Under the pieces are notes generated by a model, which saw nothing but the letters and a program-made list of their open reading frames with translations, was not told the origin of the DNA and did no database searches. This document shows positions 27,624 through 36,270 of a stretch of DNA of 64,000 bases, piece by piece; the stretch's first letter is position 1, and each line of letters begins with the position of its first letter. Made by a program: the position numbers and the translations under genes. The DNA is from Microscilla marina ATCC 23134 (GTDB lineage: Bacteria > Bacteroidota > Bacteroidia > Cytophagales > Microscillaceae). The stretch covers positions 62,001-126,000 of the forward strand of contig NZ_AAWS01000017.1 in the NCBI RefSeq assembly GCF_000169175.1, in the 5' to 3' direction.

Positions 27624-28214
27624 AAATGATTGGTTTAGTAATGAATGAATAGTTAGGCTGTAACAATCCACTGTAGTTTGTATGTTGTAGTTTACAGCTT
27701 TAATAATTACGTGAAGAAGTTTAAATTAAACAAAAAAAAAGAAGAGTTTTAATCACCTACTCCCTTATTGCGATAGTTCCTCAAGCTTCTCATCCAACCC
27801 TGCGCGATTTTTTTAATGACTAAACAAACAACTTAGGAACGTGATCGCCCCGTAAACGGGATTTCGGGCATAGCCCTCAACAATAACCCCGATAAGAAAT
27901 CGGGACTTTGAAGCTGTCCGGTTTAGAACATATTAGCTTCGCAGAGCTTGAACTTCGTTCTGCGGTTCTCTTTACTGACTTTCGTTACCCCGGCAGTTCC
28001 GCCGGGACTATGAGCTTTTATTGTCCGTAGCTATGGCTACGACTGCAAAAAGTGCCTCAGCCAGCCTCGAGTATACGCCCTCAATCTCGACACTTATTTT
28101 GAACATGTTCCTTGGTAAAAGTCAGGGTTGGCACCACATCTGCGAAATACTTTATTTTTAGTAACAATTTTTTTATATTACTGCAGTTATCTATACAAAT
28201 TTATAATCTATTTT
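27624..28214. other. Long spacer with palindrome cluster
   Basis: No supported gene lies in these 590 bases. The right half (27849-28041) has higher GC and six short inverted repeats, listed as one repeat region. It separates divergent transcription units. Confidence 0.6.
27849..28041. repeat. Cluster of six small palindromes
   Basis: Six hairpins follow one another: CCCGT-AA-ACGGG (27849-27860), GGGC-ATA-GCCC (27866-27876), CCCGAT-AAGAA-ATCGGG (27888-27904), CGCAGA/TCTGCG (27940-27964), CCCGGC-AGTTCC-GCCGGG (27989-28006), and CGTAGC-TATG-GCTACG (28026-28041). The last matches hairpins in other spacers of the window (for example 33739-33753). Confidence 0.65.
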
Positions 28215-30413
28215 ATGGTAAATCATTACTGTAGCCCACCATTACTTTTACAAAAACTAACCCTTTGGGGGCTTAGGTGGTGGCTACTAGTATGTTTTTT
28301 TACTTCACCAGTTTTTTCTCAGCGCCCTGCCGAGAAAGACAGCCTGCTCCAACTTCTCCAGACCCTCCCTGATGATACCAATAAAGTAAATGTGTTGAAT
28401 AGGTTGTGTTATTTGTGCCGTGCAAACGACTCTAAGAATGCGTTGTTATATGGGCAAAGAGCAGTAACTTTATCAGAAAAACTTAATTTCCTAAAGGGGG
28501 TAGCTTTTTCCTATTTTAACCAAGGAAGAGTATACAGGATTTTAGGGAAATATAATGAGGCTATTTTACACCAAGAGAAGGCTTACACTAGGTGGGGAAA
28601 GTTAAAAGATTCTATTGGGTTAGCGGAGAGTTTACGGGAGTTTGGCATTGGCTATAGGAATACGGGTGATTTCCCTAGGTCTCTTGATTACTTCTTGAAG
28701 GCAATAAAAATATATGAGGCATTAGAAAATGAACGAGGGATTGCTAATACTGCGGCAAGTATAGGAATGCTGTACTATAAACAACGGAATTATGATCAGT
28801 CATTAAATTATCATAAAAAGGCATTAAAAATTCATAAGCTGCTAAATAGTGAAAAGAGTTTGGCGATTGATTATAATAATTTGGGAAATGTATACGCTGA
28901 TTCAAATAAGCCAGATACTGCTCTTTATTATTACAATTTATATAAGAGAATTAAAGAAAAACTGAATGACCAGAGAGGTGTTGCTATTGCTTTATCTAAT
29001 ATAGGTTATGTTTTTGCAAAGCAGCAAAAATTTAATAAAGCTATTGTTAATCAAGGTCAGGCACTAGCTATTTATAAGCAGCTTAACTTAAAAAAAAATC
29101 AGACGTACCCTTTACAGTATTTAGCCGAGGCTTATGCTGCTAAAGGCGATTATAAAAATGCTTATAAAAATGGAAAAGAAGCTTTAAAAATTGCAAAAAG
29201 TATAAAAGCAAAGCATCGTATAATTGAAATTACACTTTCCCTATCTAATGTTTACCAACAAGCAGGCGATTATAAAGCATCGCTGGATTATTTTCAGCAA
29301 TATAAAGCTTTTAATGACAGTGTTTTTAATACTAAAAAGTCTCAGCAAATTGCAGAAATGGAGGCTAAGTATAAAGGTGAAAAAAAAGAGCAGGAAAACA
29401 AGTATTTAAAAAATGAGGATATTAAAAATAAAGCACTATTACAACAAAGAAATAACCTGATTGCTGCCATTACTTTTGGTGCTTTATTGTTGATTATGTT
29501 GGCAATGGTGCTTTACCAGAGCAACCAACGTAAGCAACGCACCAACCAGGTGTTGTTGTTGCAAAAGCAAGAAATAGAAGTGAAAACCGAAGAAATACTT
29601 GCCCAACGTGATATGTTGGAGCAACAGCATAAAGACATTCGTGATAGCATCAACTATGCCCGCAAAATACAAACTGCCATTCTGCCCTTATCTGAGGAGA
29701 TTTCGGCGGCAATTCCTGAGCATTTTATTTTTTACCAGCCTCGTGACATTGTCAGTGGCGATTTTTATTGGTTTGCGGCTGTAAAAGACGAAGATTCTGG
29801 GCATAGTAAATATGTAATCTCTGCCTCAGATTGCACTGGACACGGGGTGCCAGGAGCTTTTATGAGTATGATTGGCAACGATTTGCTCAACGATTTGGTC
29901 AAGGCAAGGCAGATTACCCAACCCGATAAAATTTTAAACAAGCTCCATAAAGGAGTACGTAAAGTATTGAATCAGGAAGTAAGCGAAAATACCGATGGCA
30001 TGGATATCTCGTTGTGCGTGATAGACCCTATAGCAAAAACCATTGAGTATGCAGGTGCCAACAGTGCCTTGGTATACGTAAAAGACGGCGAACGCACCCG
30101 GGTAGCGCCTGATCATACTTCGGTAGGGGGCGATATGCCCAAGTTTCAGGAAGGGTTCACCGCCCATACCATTTCTTATGCTGATGCGTCAGTGATGTGT
30201 TATTTGTATACTGATGGTTACCGCGACCAGTTTGGGGGCGATCGGGGTAAAAAGTTTTTACGATCGCGGATGCAAGAGTTGATTTTTTATATTTCAGAAC
30301 TTTCCATGCAAGAGCAACGCCGTCAGGTAGAGGAAACCATCAATGATTGGATGAAAGCGGGTGGGTTTGAACAAATGGACGATATGTTGGTGATGGGGTT
30401 TAGATTAAGCTGA
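28215..30413 (+). CDS. TPR-repeat PP2C/SpoIIE-type phosphatase
   Basis: The 732-residue protein has a signal segment (LRWWLLVCFFTSPVFSQ), about seven TPR repeats (residues about 60-370, with motifs such as YNEAILHQEKAY and YKASLDYFQQYKAF), one membrane segment near 416-436, a coiled coil, and a PP2C domain from about 475. The metal motifs SGDFYW, DCTGHGVPGAFMSM and DGMDIS are intact. It probably senses a protein partner outside the membrane and dephosphorylates a cytoplasmic substrate. ATG at 28215 was chosen over an upstream TTG because the signal sequence begins there. The catalytic domain is paralogous to that at 10.6 kb. Confidence 0.88.
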   Translation: MVNHYCSPPLLLQKLTLWGLRWWLLVCFFTSPVFSQRPAEKDSLLQLLQTLPDDTNKVNVLNRLCYLCRANDSKNALLYGQRAVTLSEKLNFLKGVAFSYFNQGRVYRILGKYNEAILHQEKAYTRWGKLKDSIGLAESLREFGIGYRNTGDFPRSLDYFLKAIKIYEALENERGIANTAASIGMLYYKQRNYDQSLNYHKKALKIHKLLNSEKSLAIDYNNLGNVYADSNKPDTALYYYNLYKRIKEKLNDQRGVAIALSNIGYVFAKQQKFNKAIVNQGQALAIYKQLNLKKNQTYPLQYLAEAYAAKGDYKNAYKNGKEALKIAKSIKAKHRIIEITLSLSNVYQQAGDYKASLDYFQQYKAFNDSVFNTKKSQQIAEMEAKYKGEKKEQENKYLKNEDIKNKALLQQRNNLIAAITFGALLLIMLAMVLYQSNQRKQRTNQVLLLQKQEIEVKTEEILAQRDMLEQQHKDIRDSINYARKIQTAILPLSEEISAAIPEHFIFYQPRDIVSGDFYWFAAVKDEDSGHSKYVISASDCTGHGVPGAFMSMIGNDLLNDLVKARQITQPDKILNKLHKGVRKVLNQEVSENTDGMDISLCVIDPIAKTIEYAGANSALVYVKDGERTRVAPDHTSVGGDMPKFQEGFTAHTISYADASVMCYLYTDGYRDQFGGDRGKKFLRSRMQELIFYISELSMQEQRRQVEETINDWMKAGGFEQMDDMLVMGFRLS

Positions 30414-30453
30414 TGCCTCTACTCTAGCATTGTTTTCCCCTTAGGAATGGACA

Positions 30454-30480
30454 CAAAAAAACCTCACAAAAATTGTGAGG
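30454..30480 (-). terminator. Terminator of double-glycine peptide gene
   Basis: CCTCACAA-AAA-TTGTGAGG forms an eight-base stem; on the minus strand it is followed by seven Ts. The orientation fits the gene to its right. Confidence 0.75.
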
Positions 30481-30510
30481 TGATATATCTTCAAGCGTTT
30501 GTTTTGTTGT

Positions 30511-30750
30511 TTAGCAACGACCATAGCGACGCATAAATCGTCTTAAATGGCGTACCATCTGGCGACGGCTATAGCCTGCTTCTTGATACCAATGTGCCAT
30601 TTTTTGAGGATCATTTTGCCACAAATCCATGAAAGCATCAGGGTTTTGTTGAGCAAAGGCCGTTGGGTCTTCTCCATCCATTCCTCCTTTTACCTGATTC
30701 ATTTCTTCATTTGATAATACTGTCCACTTGTTATTCAGTTCGTTCGTCAT
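30511..30750 (-). CDS. Small peptide with double-glycine leader
   Basis: The 79-residue protein carries a leader of the bacteriocin/ComC type: LSNEEMNQVKGG, with Gly22-Gly23 as the likely cleavage site. Family knowledge links such leaders to export and cutting by C39-peptidase ABC transporters, or to modification of the core. The 56-residue core begins MDGEDPTAF, is rich in Gln, Met, Trp and Arg, and ends in a basic segment closing with RYGRC (Cys79). No modifying enzyme or transporter gene is adjacent. It could be a bacteriocin, signal peptide or orphan precursor; the leader is clear, the product is not. Confidence 0.75.
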   Translation of the reverse strand: MTNELNNKWTVLSNEEMNQVKGGMDGEDPTAFAQQNPDAFMDLWQNDPQKMAHWYQEAGYSRRQMVRHLRRFMRRYGRC

Positions 30751-31222
30751 ATTGGTATTCGCGATTTGTAAAAAATTAATTAAATCAATTATTAATACAT
30801 TCTGTCTTTTATACTCCCTTGTATACTTAAAGGTTGCAGAAAGTAAACGTCTTTTTAGTCTAAAAAAATATTTAAATGCACGTTTGTAAGGTTTGAAGGT
30901 AAAAGTTGTTTTACTGAGAATATTTAGGTGTCTTACTGCGTAATAAAATTTGGTAAATTTAGCTTTTATTGGTTTAAAATATTAGTTAATGCTCTGTTTA
31001 TTATGTTTTTGGTCGTTCAGGTAGATAATATTTGGTGGTGCACAGAAGTATAAGTGGGGTGAAAATTTGTTAGTATTATTAATAAATGTGTGTTTTTGGT
31101 TATAATTATACCATTATATGCTTAAAAAGAATGTGTAAAGGTACTTTTTATACTTTGTTAAGAATATGCTAATTGATAATATTTGGGTTTTTCCTACGTT
31201 TCAGTTTTCAAGTATTCACCCA
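30751..31222. other. AT-rich spacer, nothing recognised
   Basis: No gene, hairpin or convincing TAnnTTTG promoter was seen on either strand in these 472 bases. Confidence 0.4.
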
Positions 31223-31771
31223 TTATATAATCTTAATGGCGTGTTTCCACATTCTATACATTCCCCTAAGGTGAGGGTACAATAAATCAAGTTCTAGCCT
31301 ACCTTTACCTGAAATACTAAACCCTTGTTTTTCGTAAAAGCCAATGGCTACCTCTTGTGTGTCCATAGCTTCTAACCATACTATAGTGTGCCCTTGTTTT
31401 GCTGCCCTTTGGGTGGTCCAGTCTATGAGGGCTTTACCTATACCTTTTCCCCTTACATTATTGTCTATATAGATTCGGTGTAACTTGGTAGCAGGTTCGT
31501 TTGGTAAATCAACTAAAGAAGCGTTGTCTAGCAAGCGTAATATGCCTACTATTGTTTCATCATACACTACAAAACAATACAAAGAGTCAGGGTCTTGTAG
31601 TTCCTGTTGGAAGTTTTCCAGTCCATAAATAGTATTTATATAGTGTGTACCCTGGTCTTTCCAAAGGTGTTGGTAAGCCTGCGGATACACATGGTGCATC
31701 AGGCGTAATAAGGTAGGGTTGTCACTGATACCAATTTCATGGAGAATCAGGTTATTTGTTATTTTTATCAA
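31223..31771 (-). CDS. GNAT-family N-acetyltransferase
   Basis: The 182-residue protein has the GNAT core: a donor-binding strand KLHRIYIDNNVRGKGIGKALI with the loop RGKGIG near residues 106-111, and the C-terminal AIGFYEKQGF motif. It acetylates an unknown amine with acetyl-CoA in the cytoplasm; the N-terminal half resembles the PaiA group. The start is probably TTG at 31771, because the nearest upstream in-frame ATG is followed by a stop; this is a weak point. It is flanked downstream by AT-rich DNA. Confidence 0.82.
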   Translation of the reverse strand: MIKITNNLILHEIGISDNPTLLRLMHHVYPQAYQHLWKDQGTHYINTIYGLENFQQELQDPDSLYCFVVYDETIVGILRLLDNASLVDLPNEPATKLHRIYIDNNVRGKGIGKALIDWTTQRAAKQGHTIVWLEAMDTQEVAIGFYEKQGFSISGKGRLELDLLYPHLRGMYRMWKHAIKII

Positions 31772-32489
31772 TGGTTCTTTGCTTTAATTCATAGTAGGAA
31801 GTCATTCCTATGATTTGATCGATATTTAAACAGTTTACCTAGTACCTTAAACATTAAGTAAATGCCCTATTATTTGGGATGAGTTTTGTTTTCTGACGCA
31901 CTTCAAAAATCGCGCATAGCCTTAGCTACGCAAGTTTTTTTTAAGTAAAGTTAGTGGGCAAAAATCGCCGAAATAACCGAGGCTACAGTTCTACTGTGCC
32001 GAGCTCTGCTTTAGCTAATGGGTTAGGTGTTTAGTGTTTGAGGTACTAGTGTTCACCTTCCAGCTTTTTATATCAGGGTTAGAGCCCTGATAAATAACAG
32101 TGTCCAAATAGGAGCTTAAATATTAATTCACTCATAAAAAAGTGGAGGTAACTTCTTATAAGCAGCAGCAAGTCTTGGGTACCGATGCATATTGGTGAAA
32201 TTGGTTATAAACTAAAAATAAGCTAATGACATGTATTTAATTATGGCTCAGTACTAGGTGAATCTCTACTAATATACAAGTTTGGATAGTTTTGTAAAAG
32301 AAAAACAGTGTTGACTATTTGAATCACTCTGGTAGTGATGAGTAGGAGGAGGCAGAATTTAATAGAGCAAAAGAAATGATAGATTGGAAGAACAGTGTAT
32401 TCAATACTAGATACTCTCTTGGAGAGAGTAATAAAATACAAAGAGTTGAAATAATGATAGATTGGTGGCGAATGATTTTGTAGAGTTAT
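31772..32489. other. Long spacer with modular repeat and hairpins
   Basis: No supported gene lies in 718 bases. It holds one copy of the modular repeat (31841-32015), a hairpin TATCAGGG-TTAGAG-CCCTGATA (32071-32092), and a second one ACCGAT-GCAT-ATTGGT (32181-32196) whose GCAT loop and stem resemble one inside the other repeat copy (52083-52100). The rest is AT-rich. Confidence 0.6.
31841..32015. repeat. Modular intergenic repeat, copy A
   Basis: The left module (31841-31872) matches 51951-51982 with one difference. The middle module (31873-31916) matches 52025-52068 with three differences. A 42-base block (31974-32015) is the reverse complement, with one difference, of 51983-52024. In copy A the block lies at the right end; in copy B it lies between left and middle modules in the opposite orientation. 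Confidence 0.85.
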
Positions 32490-32996
32490 TTAAGCTTCTT
32501 TTTCCAGTACTTCTTCTAACAAGTCTTTACAAATCTTTACTTTTTGCTGAAAATTGAGCCAGGCAACTGCATAACCTAAGCCTACAAAACCTAAAGATGC
32601 CAAAAAATACCATAAGTTATGTTCGGCAAACAACAAGAGTAGTCCTAGGATTAAACTAAACACTAGAGCTACCGACATAAAAAAACGTGTACCTTTAAGC
32701 AGGGTATAGTCAATAAATAAAATACAACCTTTAGAGGTGGACTCAATTTTACCGTCAATTACAGGCATAAAAGATTCTGGATAGGTAACTTTACGTGAAA
32801 TGCGAAATCCAGCTTCTTGAATGGCTCCTCGAAAAGGATAGTCTTGCTCCAAACTACGGGCAGGTAACAGCCAGTGCTCAGAAAAAGCATCTTCTTTTAC
32901 CTTGGCAGGCTTAATGGCAGCCTCTAGCTTGTGTGCAATTTCATCAATAGTATACCCTGAGACAAATACAGAGCTTTGGCGGGGAAAAAGTTTCAT
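32490..32996 (-). CDS. Small two-helix membrane protein
   Basis: The 168-residue protein is not recognised. Its N-terminal 95 residues are soluble (FVSGYTIDEIAHKLEAAIKP ... GFRISRKVTYPESFMPVIDG), followed by a short beta segment and two hydrophobic helices near residues 107-126 and 128-147, then a charged C-terminus. The start MKLFPRQSS was preferred to an upstream frame start because the extension has no coding character. It probably sits in the inner membrane with its large domain in the cytoplasm. Function unknown. Confidence 0.7.
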   Translation of the reverse strand: MKLFPRQSSVFVSGYTIDEIAHKLEAAIKPAKVKEDAFSEHWLLPARSLEQDYPFRGAIQEAGFRISRKVTYPESFMPVIDGKIESTSKGCILFIDYTLLKGTRFFMSVALVFSLILGLLLLFAEHNLWYFLASLGFVGLGYAVAWLNFQQKVKICKDLLEEVLEKEA

Positions 32997-33242
32997 AATG
33001 TGTGAGAATATTTTAACTGTCAGTTCATAATAAATAGTCAGGAATCTTAGTATTGTCAAGATAATAATTAATTCATTAAAAACTAAAAAGCTATTTGGGT
33101 TTTTAATGAGAGATTAAGAGAAAATAGATAGAAGCAAATCAACTATAGATTTGAACCTGTACTTATCTTCTGTTGCGACAAAATTCATACCTTTGTCTAC
33201 TCCAAATAACACCCAAATAGCTTATCAATGCTTATTTTATCG

Positions 33243-33617
33243 CTATTGTATGGCAACGCAAGATATTTCCACATTGACATCCTTGGGTAGTCGGCTTACC
33301 TCTACCGTTTCGCGGGCTGGTGCATCTTCACCAAAATAACTACCATAAACTTCATTAATACGACCAAAGTTATTCAGGTCTTTTACAAAAATAGAGCATT
33401 TGGCAATATTAGAATAGTCCATATTAGCTGCTTTGAGTACTGCCCCAAGGTTCTTCATTACTGCGTGGGTTTCATCCTCTATGCTGCCCTCTATTACTTT
33501 TCCATCTATCAGCGCTACCTGTCCTGAAACATACAAAGTGCCATTTACTAAAATTGCTTGGTTGTAAGGTCCTACTGGAGCAGGTGCATCGGCAGTTGTG
33601 ATAACAGTTCTAGCCAT
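33243..33617 (-). CDS. ridA: RidA/YjgF family enamine/imine deaminase
   Basis: The 124-residue protein matches the RidA family along its whole length, including AP.PVGPYNQAI near the start and VEVSRLPKDVNVEISCVA at the end. The conserved substrate-binding Arg lies in APARETV. RidA hydrolyses reactive 2-aminoacrylate-type intermediates made by PLP enzymes, as a trimer in the cytoplasm. It is a single gene on the minus strand, with a palindrome-bearing spacer upstream. Confidence 0.93.
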   Translation of the reverse strand: MARTVITTADAPAPVGPYNQAILVNGTLYVSGQVALIDGKVIEGSIEDETHAVMKNLGAVLKAANMDYSNIAKCSIFVKDLNNFGRINEVYGSYFGEDAPARETVEVSRLPKDVNVEISCVAIQ

Positions 33618-33738
33618 TGTTTGTTTTTTTATGTTTGAAAATAGTCAAAATGAAGAGTAAAAGTTAGGGAGTTTGCAATAAATAGTCTCCCAGGTTTTGG
33701 TGAATGGTTTTGATCAAAGACCAGGCGCATTTTAAGGG

Positions 33739-33753
33739 CGTAGCAGCGCTACG
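33739..33753. repeat. Small GCTACG hairpin in spacer
   Basis: CGTAGC-AGC-GCTACG forms a perfect six-base stem. The same stem occurs at 28026-28041 with another loop, and related GTAGC/GCTAC arms occur in the repeats near 5.9, 31.9 and 52.1 kb. Confidence 0.55.
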
Positions 33754-33885
33754 GCCGCAAGGTGCAACGAAGTATTTGGACAAAAAAATCGCCAGAAATG
33801 GGTAGCTTATTTTTTGTATGCTCCCTTAAGCTGCAAGCATTAAAAAATATACATTTTGCTTGTAGCAAACCTTATTACTAATCAA

Positions 33886-34848
33886 CTATGCCAAAACTAC
33901 TTTTTTTTTGAGATTTACCAGCATATCTTCTACCATAGTTGCCAAATTATATTGGTGCTGCCATCCCCAATCCTGACGCGATTGAGTATCATCAATGCTA
34001 TCTGGCCAAGAGTCAGCTATTTGCTGGCGTCCGTCGGGTTTATAACTTATGGTAAACGCTGGAATATGCTTCTGAATAGCCTGAGTGATTTCTTTAGGAG
34101 AAAAGCTGATAGCTGCCAGGTTATAGCCTGTACGTGTCTTGATTTGATTGGCAGGAGCATGCATCAAATCCAAGGTTCCTTTTACAGCATCAGGCATATA
34201 CATCATAGGTAGGTAAGTGTCTTCAGACAAGAAGCACTCATAGGCATTGTTTTCCAGGGCTTTATAAAAAATATCCACAGCATAGTCGGTGGTGCCTCCT
34301 CCTGGCAAAGCGTTGTAACTAATCAACCCAGGGTAACGCAAACAACGGGCATCTACTCCAAACTTGTCGAAGTAATAGTTACACCAATGTTCGCCGGCTT
34401 GTTTACTAATACCATACACTGTAGTAGGGTTGATGATGGTTTGTTGAGGAGTATTTTGTTTGGGAGTATCAAAACCAAACACCCCAATAGAACTCGGAAA
34501 ATATATTTTGTTGAGTTGTTTTTCGCGGGCAATCTCCAATACATTGAGTAGGCTTTCCATGTTGAGTTTCCAGGCAAACAAGGGGTTTTGTTCACCTTTG
34601 GCAGACAGCATTGCTGCCAGGTGGTAAATTTGAGTAATTTGGTATTTGTTTACCAACTCAGCCATTTTTTTGCCATCCATTGCGTTCAGTTCTTCAAAAA
34701 TACCCTGTTCTTTAAATGCAGGATCAGCACAGTGAATATCAGTAGCCACCACATGGTGTTCACCATAAATGTTTCTTAAAGCAACCGTCAACTCCGTGCC
34801 TAATTGTCCACATGCGCCAATTACTAAAATATTTTCCTTAGTAGTCAT
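33886..34848 (-). CDS. tdh: L-threonine 3-dehydrogenase, SDR type
   Basis: The 320-residue protein is an extended short-chain dehydrogenase, not the zinc alcohol-dehydrogenase type. It has the NAD loop GACGQLG (residues 11-17), Ser120, and the catalytic Tyr145/Lys149 pair (VYGISK). Later motifs (GGGTTDYAVDIFYKAL, YLPMMYMPDAVKGTLDLM) match bacterial SDR threonine dehydrogenases, which oxidise L-threonine to 2-amino-3-ketobutyrate. The next enzyme, Kbl, is encoded at 54.4 kb. UDP-sugar epimerase is the main alternative, but the motifs favour Tdh. Confidence 0.88.
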   Translation of the reverse strand: MTTKENILVIGACGQLGTELTVALRNIYGEHHVVATDIHCADPAFKEQGIFEELNAMDGKKMAELVNKYQITQIYHLAAMLSAKGEQNPLFAWKLNMESLLNVLEIAREKQLNKIYFPSSIGVFGFDTPKQNTPQQTIINPTTVYGISKQAGEHWCNYYFDKFGVDARCLRYPGLISYNALPGGGTTDYAVDIFYKALENNAYECFLSEDTYLPMMYMPDAVKGTLDLMHAPANQIKTRTGYNLAAISFSPKEITQAIQKHIPAFTISYKPDGRQQIADSWPDSIDDTQSRQDWGWQHQYNLATMVEDMLVNLKKKVVLA

Positions 34849-35133
34849 AAATACTTCTATGTTATTAAACTATATTATTTTTTGTATATATAAAGTGAAA
34901 CACTTCAGGTAAACTTGGGGTGGATTTACCCAACACCTTGAAAGTGCAAGCAATACAGGAAGATGCCTGTCTTAGTGATCATATAACGATAGTTATTTAC
35001 TGCAATATATTAAATATAACTATACAAAGATATATTTTGATATATTGACGAATAGTAAGCTGAAAAGATTGTTTTAATGAACAATTAATGCAGGGTATAT
35101 AATTTTGATTAACTATATAATTACCTTACAAAA

Positions 35134-35313
35134 ATGGATTTTGAAGAATTTTTAAAAAATAAAAAAATTGACGAAAATTTGTTCAAAGAAAAAGAACATG
35201 CGCGTTGGCAAGAGTGGAAAACCCTTTTTGAGCAGATGCACCCAAACAGTTTTACTGCCCAAAAAAAGTTTTTAATCAATGATATACGCCGAAAATATTT
35301 GTTGAAAGAGTAG
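35134..35313 (+). CDS. Small conserved-type protein (59 aa)
   Basis: A short frame of 59 residues begins ATG and reads MDFEEFLKNKKIDENLFKEK, continues with ARWQEWKTLFEQMHPNSF and ends IRRKYLLKE. The sequence is hydrophilic and helical, with charged residues and Trp spaced as in a real small protein. From memory, similar short proteins occur beside rsmA in other Bacteroidota, but this has not been checked. It ends four bases before the convergent rsmA stop. A function cannot be assigned. Confidence 0.7.
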   Translation: MDFEEFLKNKKIDENLFKEKEHARWQEWKTLFEQMHPNSFTAQKKFLINDIRRKYLLKE

Positions 35314-35317
35314 GGTT

Positions 35318-36094
35318 TTACAAGGTAGCTTCCCAAAGCTGGGTAAGTTCTACAAAGTGAGCTACCGATAATTGTTCTGCTCTTTTATTGAGCATTTCAT
35401 TGGGTTTGAGTGTGTCGGGTAATTGGATAGACTTAAGAGCATTACGCAGGGTTTTTCTACGATTGTTAAAGCCCTGCTTTACAATTCTCTTAAAGAGTTT
35501 TTCATCGCAATCGAGTTTTTTCACCTTATTTCTTTGCAAAGAAATTACCCCAGAGTATACCTTGGGTGGAGGATTGAATACATCGGGCGGAACCGTAAAG
35601 TCATAGCTAATATGGTAGTATGCCTGCAGTAGTACACTTAGTATGCCGTAGGTTTTACTACCTGGTTGGGCAGCTATGCGTTCGGCTACCTCTTTTTGTA
35701 GCATACAGACTACTTCCTGTACTTGGTCTCTGTGGTCGAGTACCTTAAAAAATATTTGAGAAGAAATATTGTAAGGAAAGTTGCCTATAATACCTATAGA
35801 TTGCTGTTTAAACAGCGCCCCCAAGTCAATATTCAAAAAATCTCCTTCTGTAATGTAAGGTACCAAGGTTGGGTAGTGCTTATGCAGATATTCTACCGAC
35901 TCAGTATCTATTTCTATTATATGAGTCTGAAAATTGTCAGATTTCACCAAAAAATCGGTCAAAACTCCCGTCCCAGCACCTATTTCTACTATAGTTTTAT
36001 AACCATTGTGCTGTTGCACCTGATTTACAATGCGTTCAGCAATCGATAAATCGGTTAGAAAATGTTGTCCCAGGTGTTTTTTAGGCTTGACCAT
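35318..36094 (-). CDS. rsmA: 16S rRNA dimethyladenosine transferase
   Basis: The 258-residue protein is RsmA (KsgA), which dimethylates two adjacent adenines in the helix 45 loop of 16S rRNA during 30S assembly. Signatures are KKHLGQHFLTD at the N-terminus, the SAM loop EIGAGTGVLTDFL, and the catalytic NFPYNISS. The C-terminal domain includes VPPDVFNPPPKVYSGVI. Length is normal. It is divergent from the leucyl aminopeptidase gene and ends four bases from the small 59-residue gene. Confidence 0.96.
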   Translation of the reverse strand: MVKPKKHLGQHFLTDLSIAERIVNQVQQHNGYKTIVEIGAGTGVLTDFLVKSDNFQTHIIEIDTESVEYLHKHYPTLVPYITEGDFLNIDLGALFKQQSIGIIGNFPYNISSQIFFKVLDHRDQVQEVVCMLQKEVAERIAAQPGSKTYGILSVLLQAYYHISYDFTVPPDVFNPPPKVYSGVISLQRNKVKKLDCDEKLFKRIVKQGFNNRRKTLRNALKSIQLPDTLKPNEMLNKRAEQLSVAHFVELTQLWEATL

Positions 36095-36239
36095 ATTCGA
36101 AATTATGCATATTTGATAATTAGTACTAAATTGAAATGCTTATTTGAAAAAGCCTTTACAACAGGTAAGGCAGATAAGCATCCGAAAAACAAAACTAAGC
36201 AAACCATTGCTTCATTTAGCTTAATCAAGACAAATATTA

Positions 36240-36247
36240 TAGATTTG
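36240..36247 (+). promoter_or_regulatory. Candidate -7 element of leucyl aminopeptidase
   Basis: TAGATTTG matches TAnnTTTG and lies only 24 bases before the start codon, implying a short leader. No TTTG at the usual -33 distance. Confidence 0.45.
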
Positions 36248-36270
36248 TAGCCCAAAATCGACAAATACTT

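Noticed and set aside
27849-28041. Possible CRISPR array
   Set aside because: The palindromes differ in sequence and spacing and do not form direct repeats of constant length.
32241-32441. A 66-residue minus-strand frame in the 32 kb spacer
   Set aside because: Composition is random-like, there is no start signal or family similarity, and it overlaps no conserved block.
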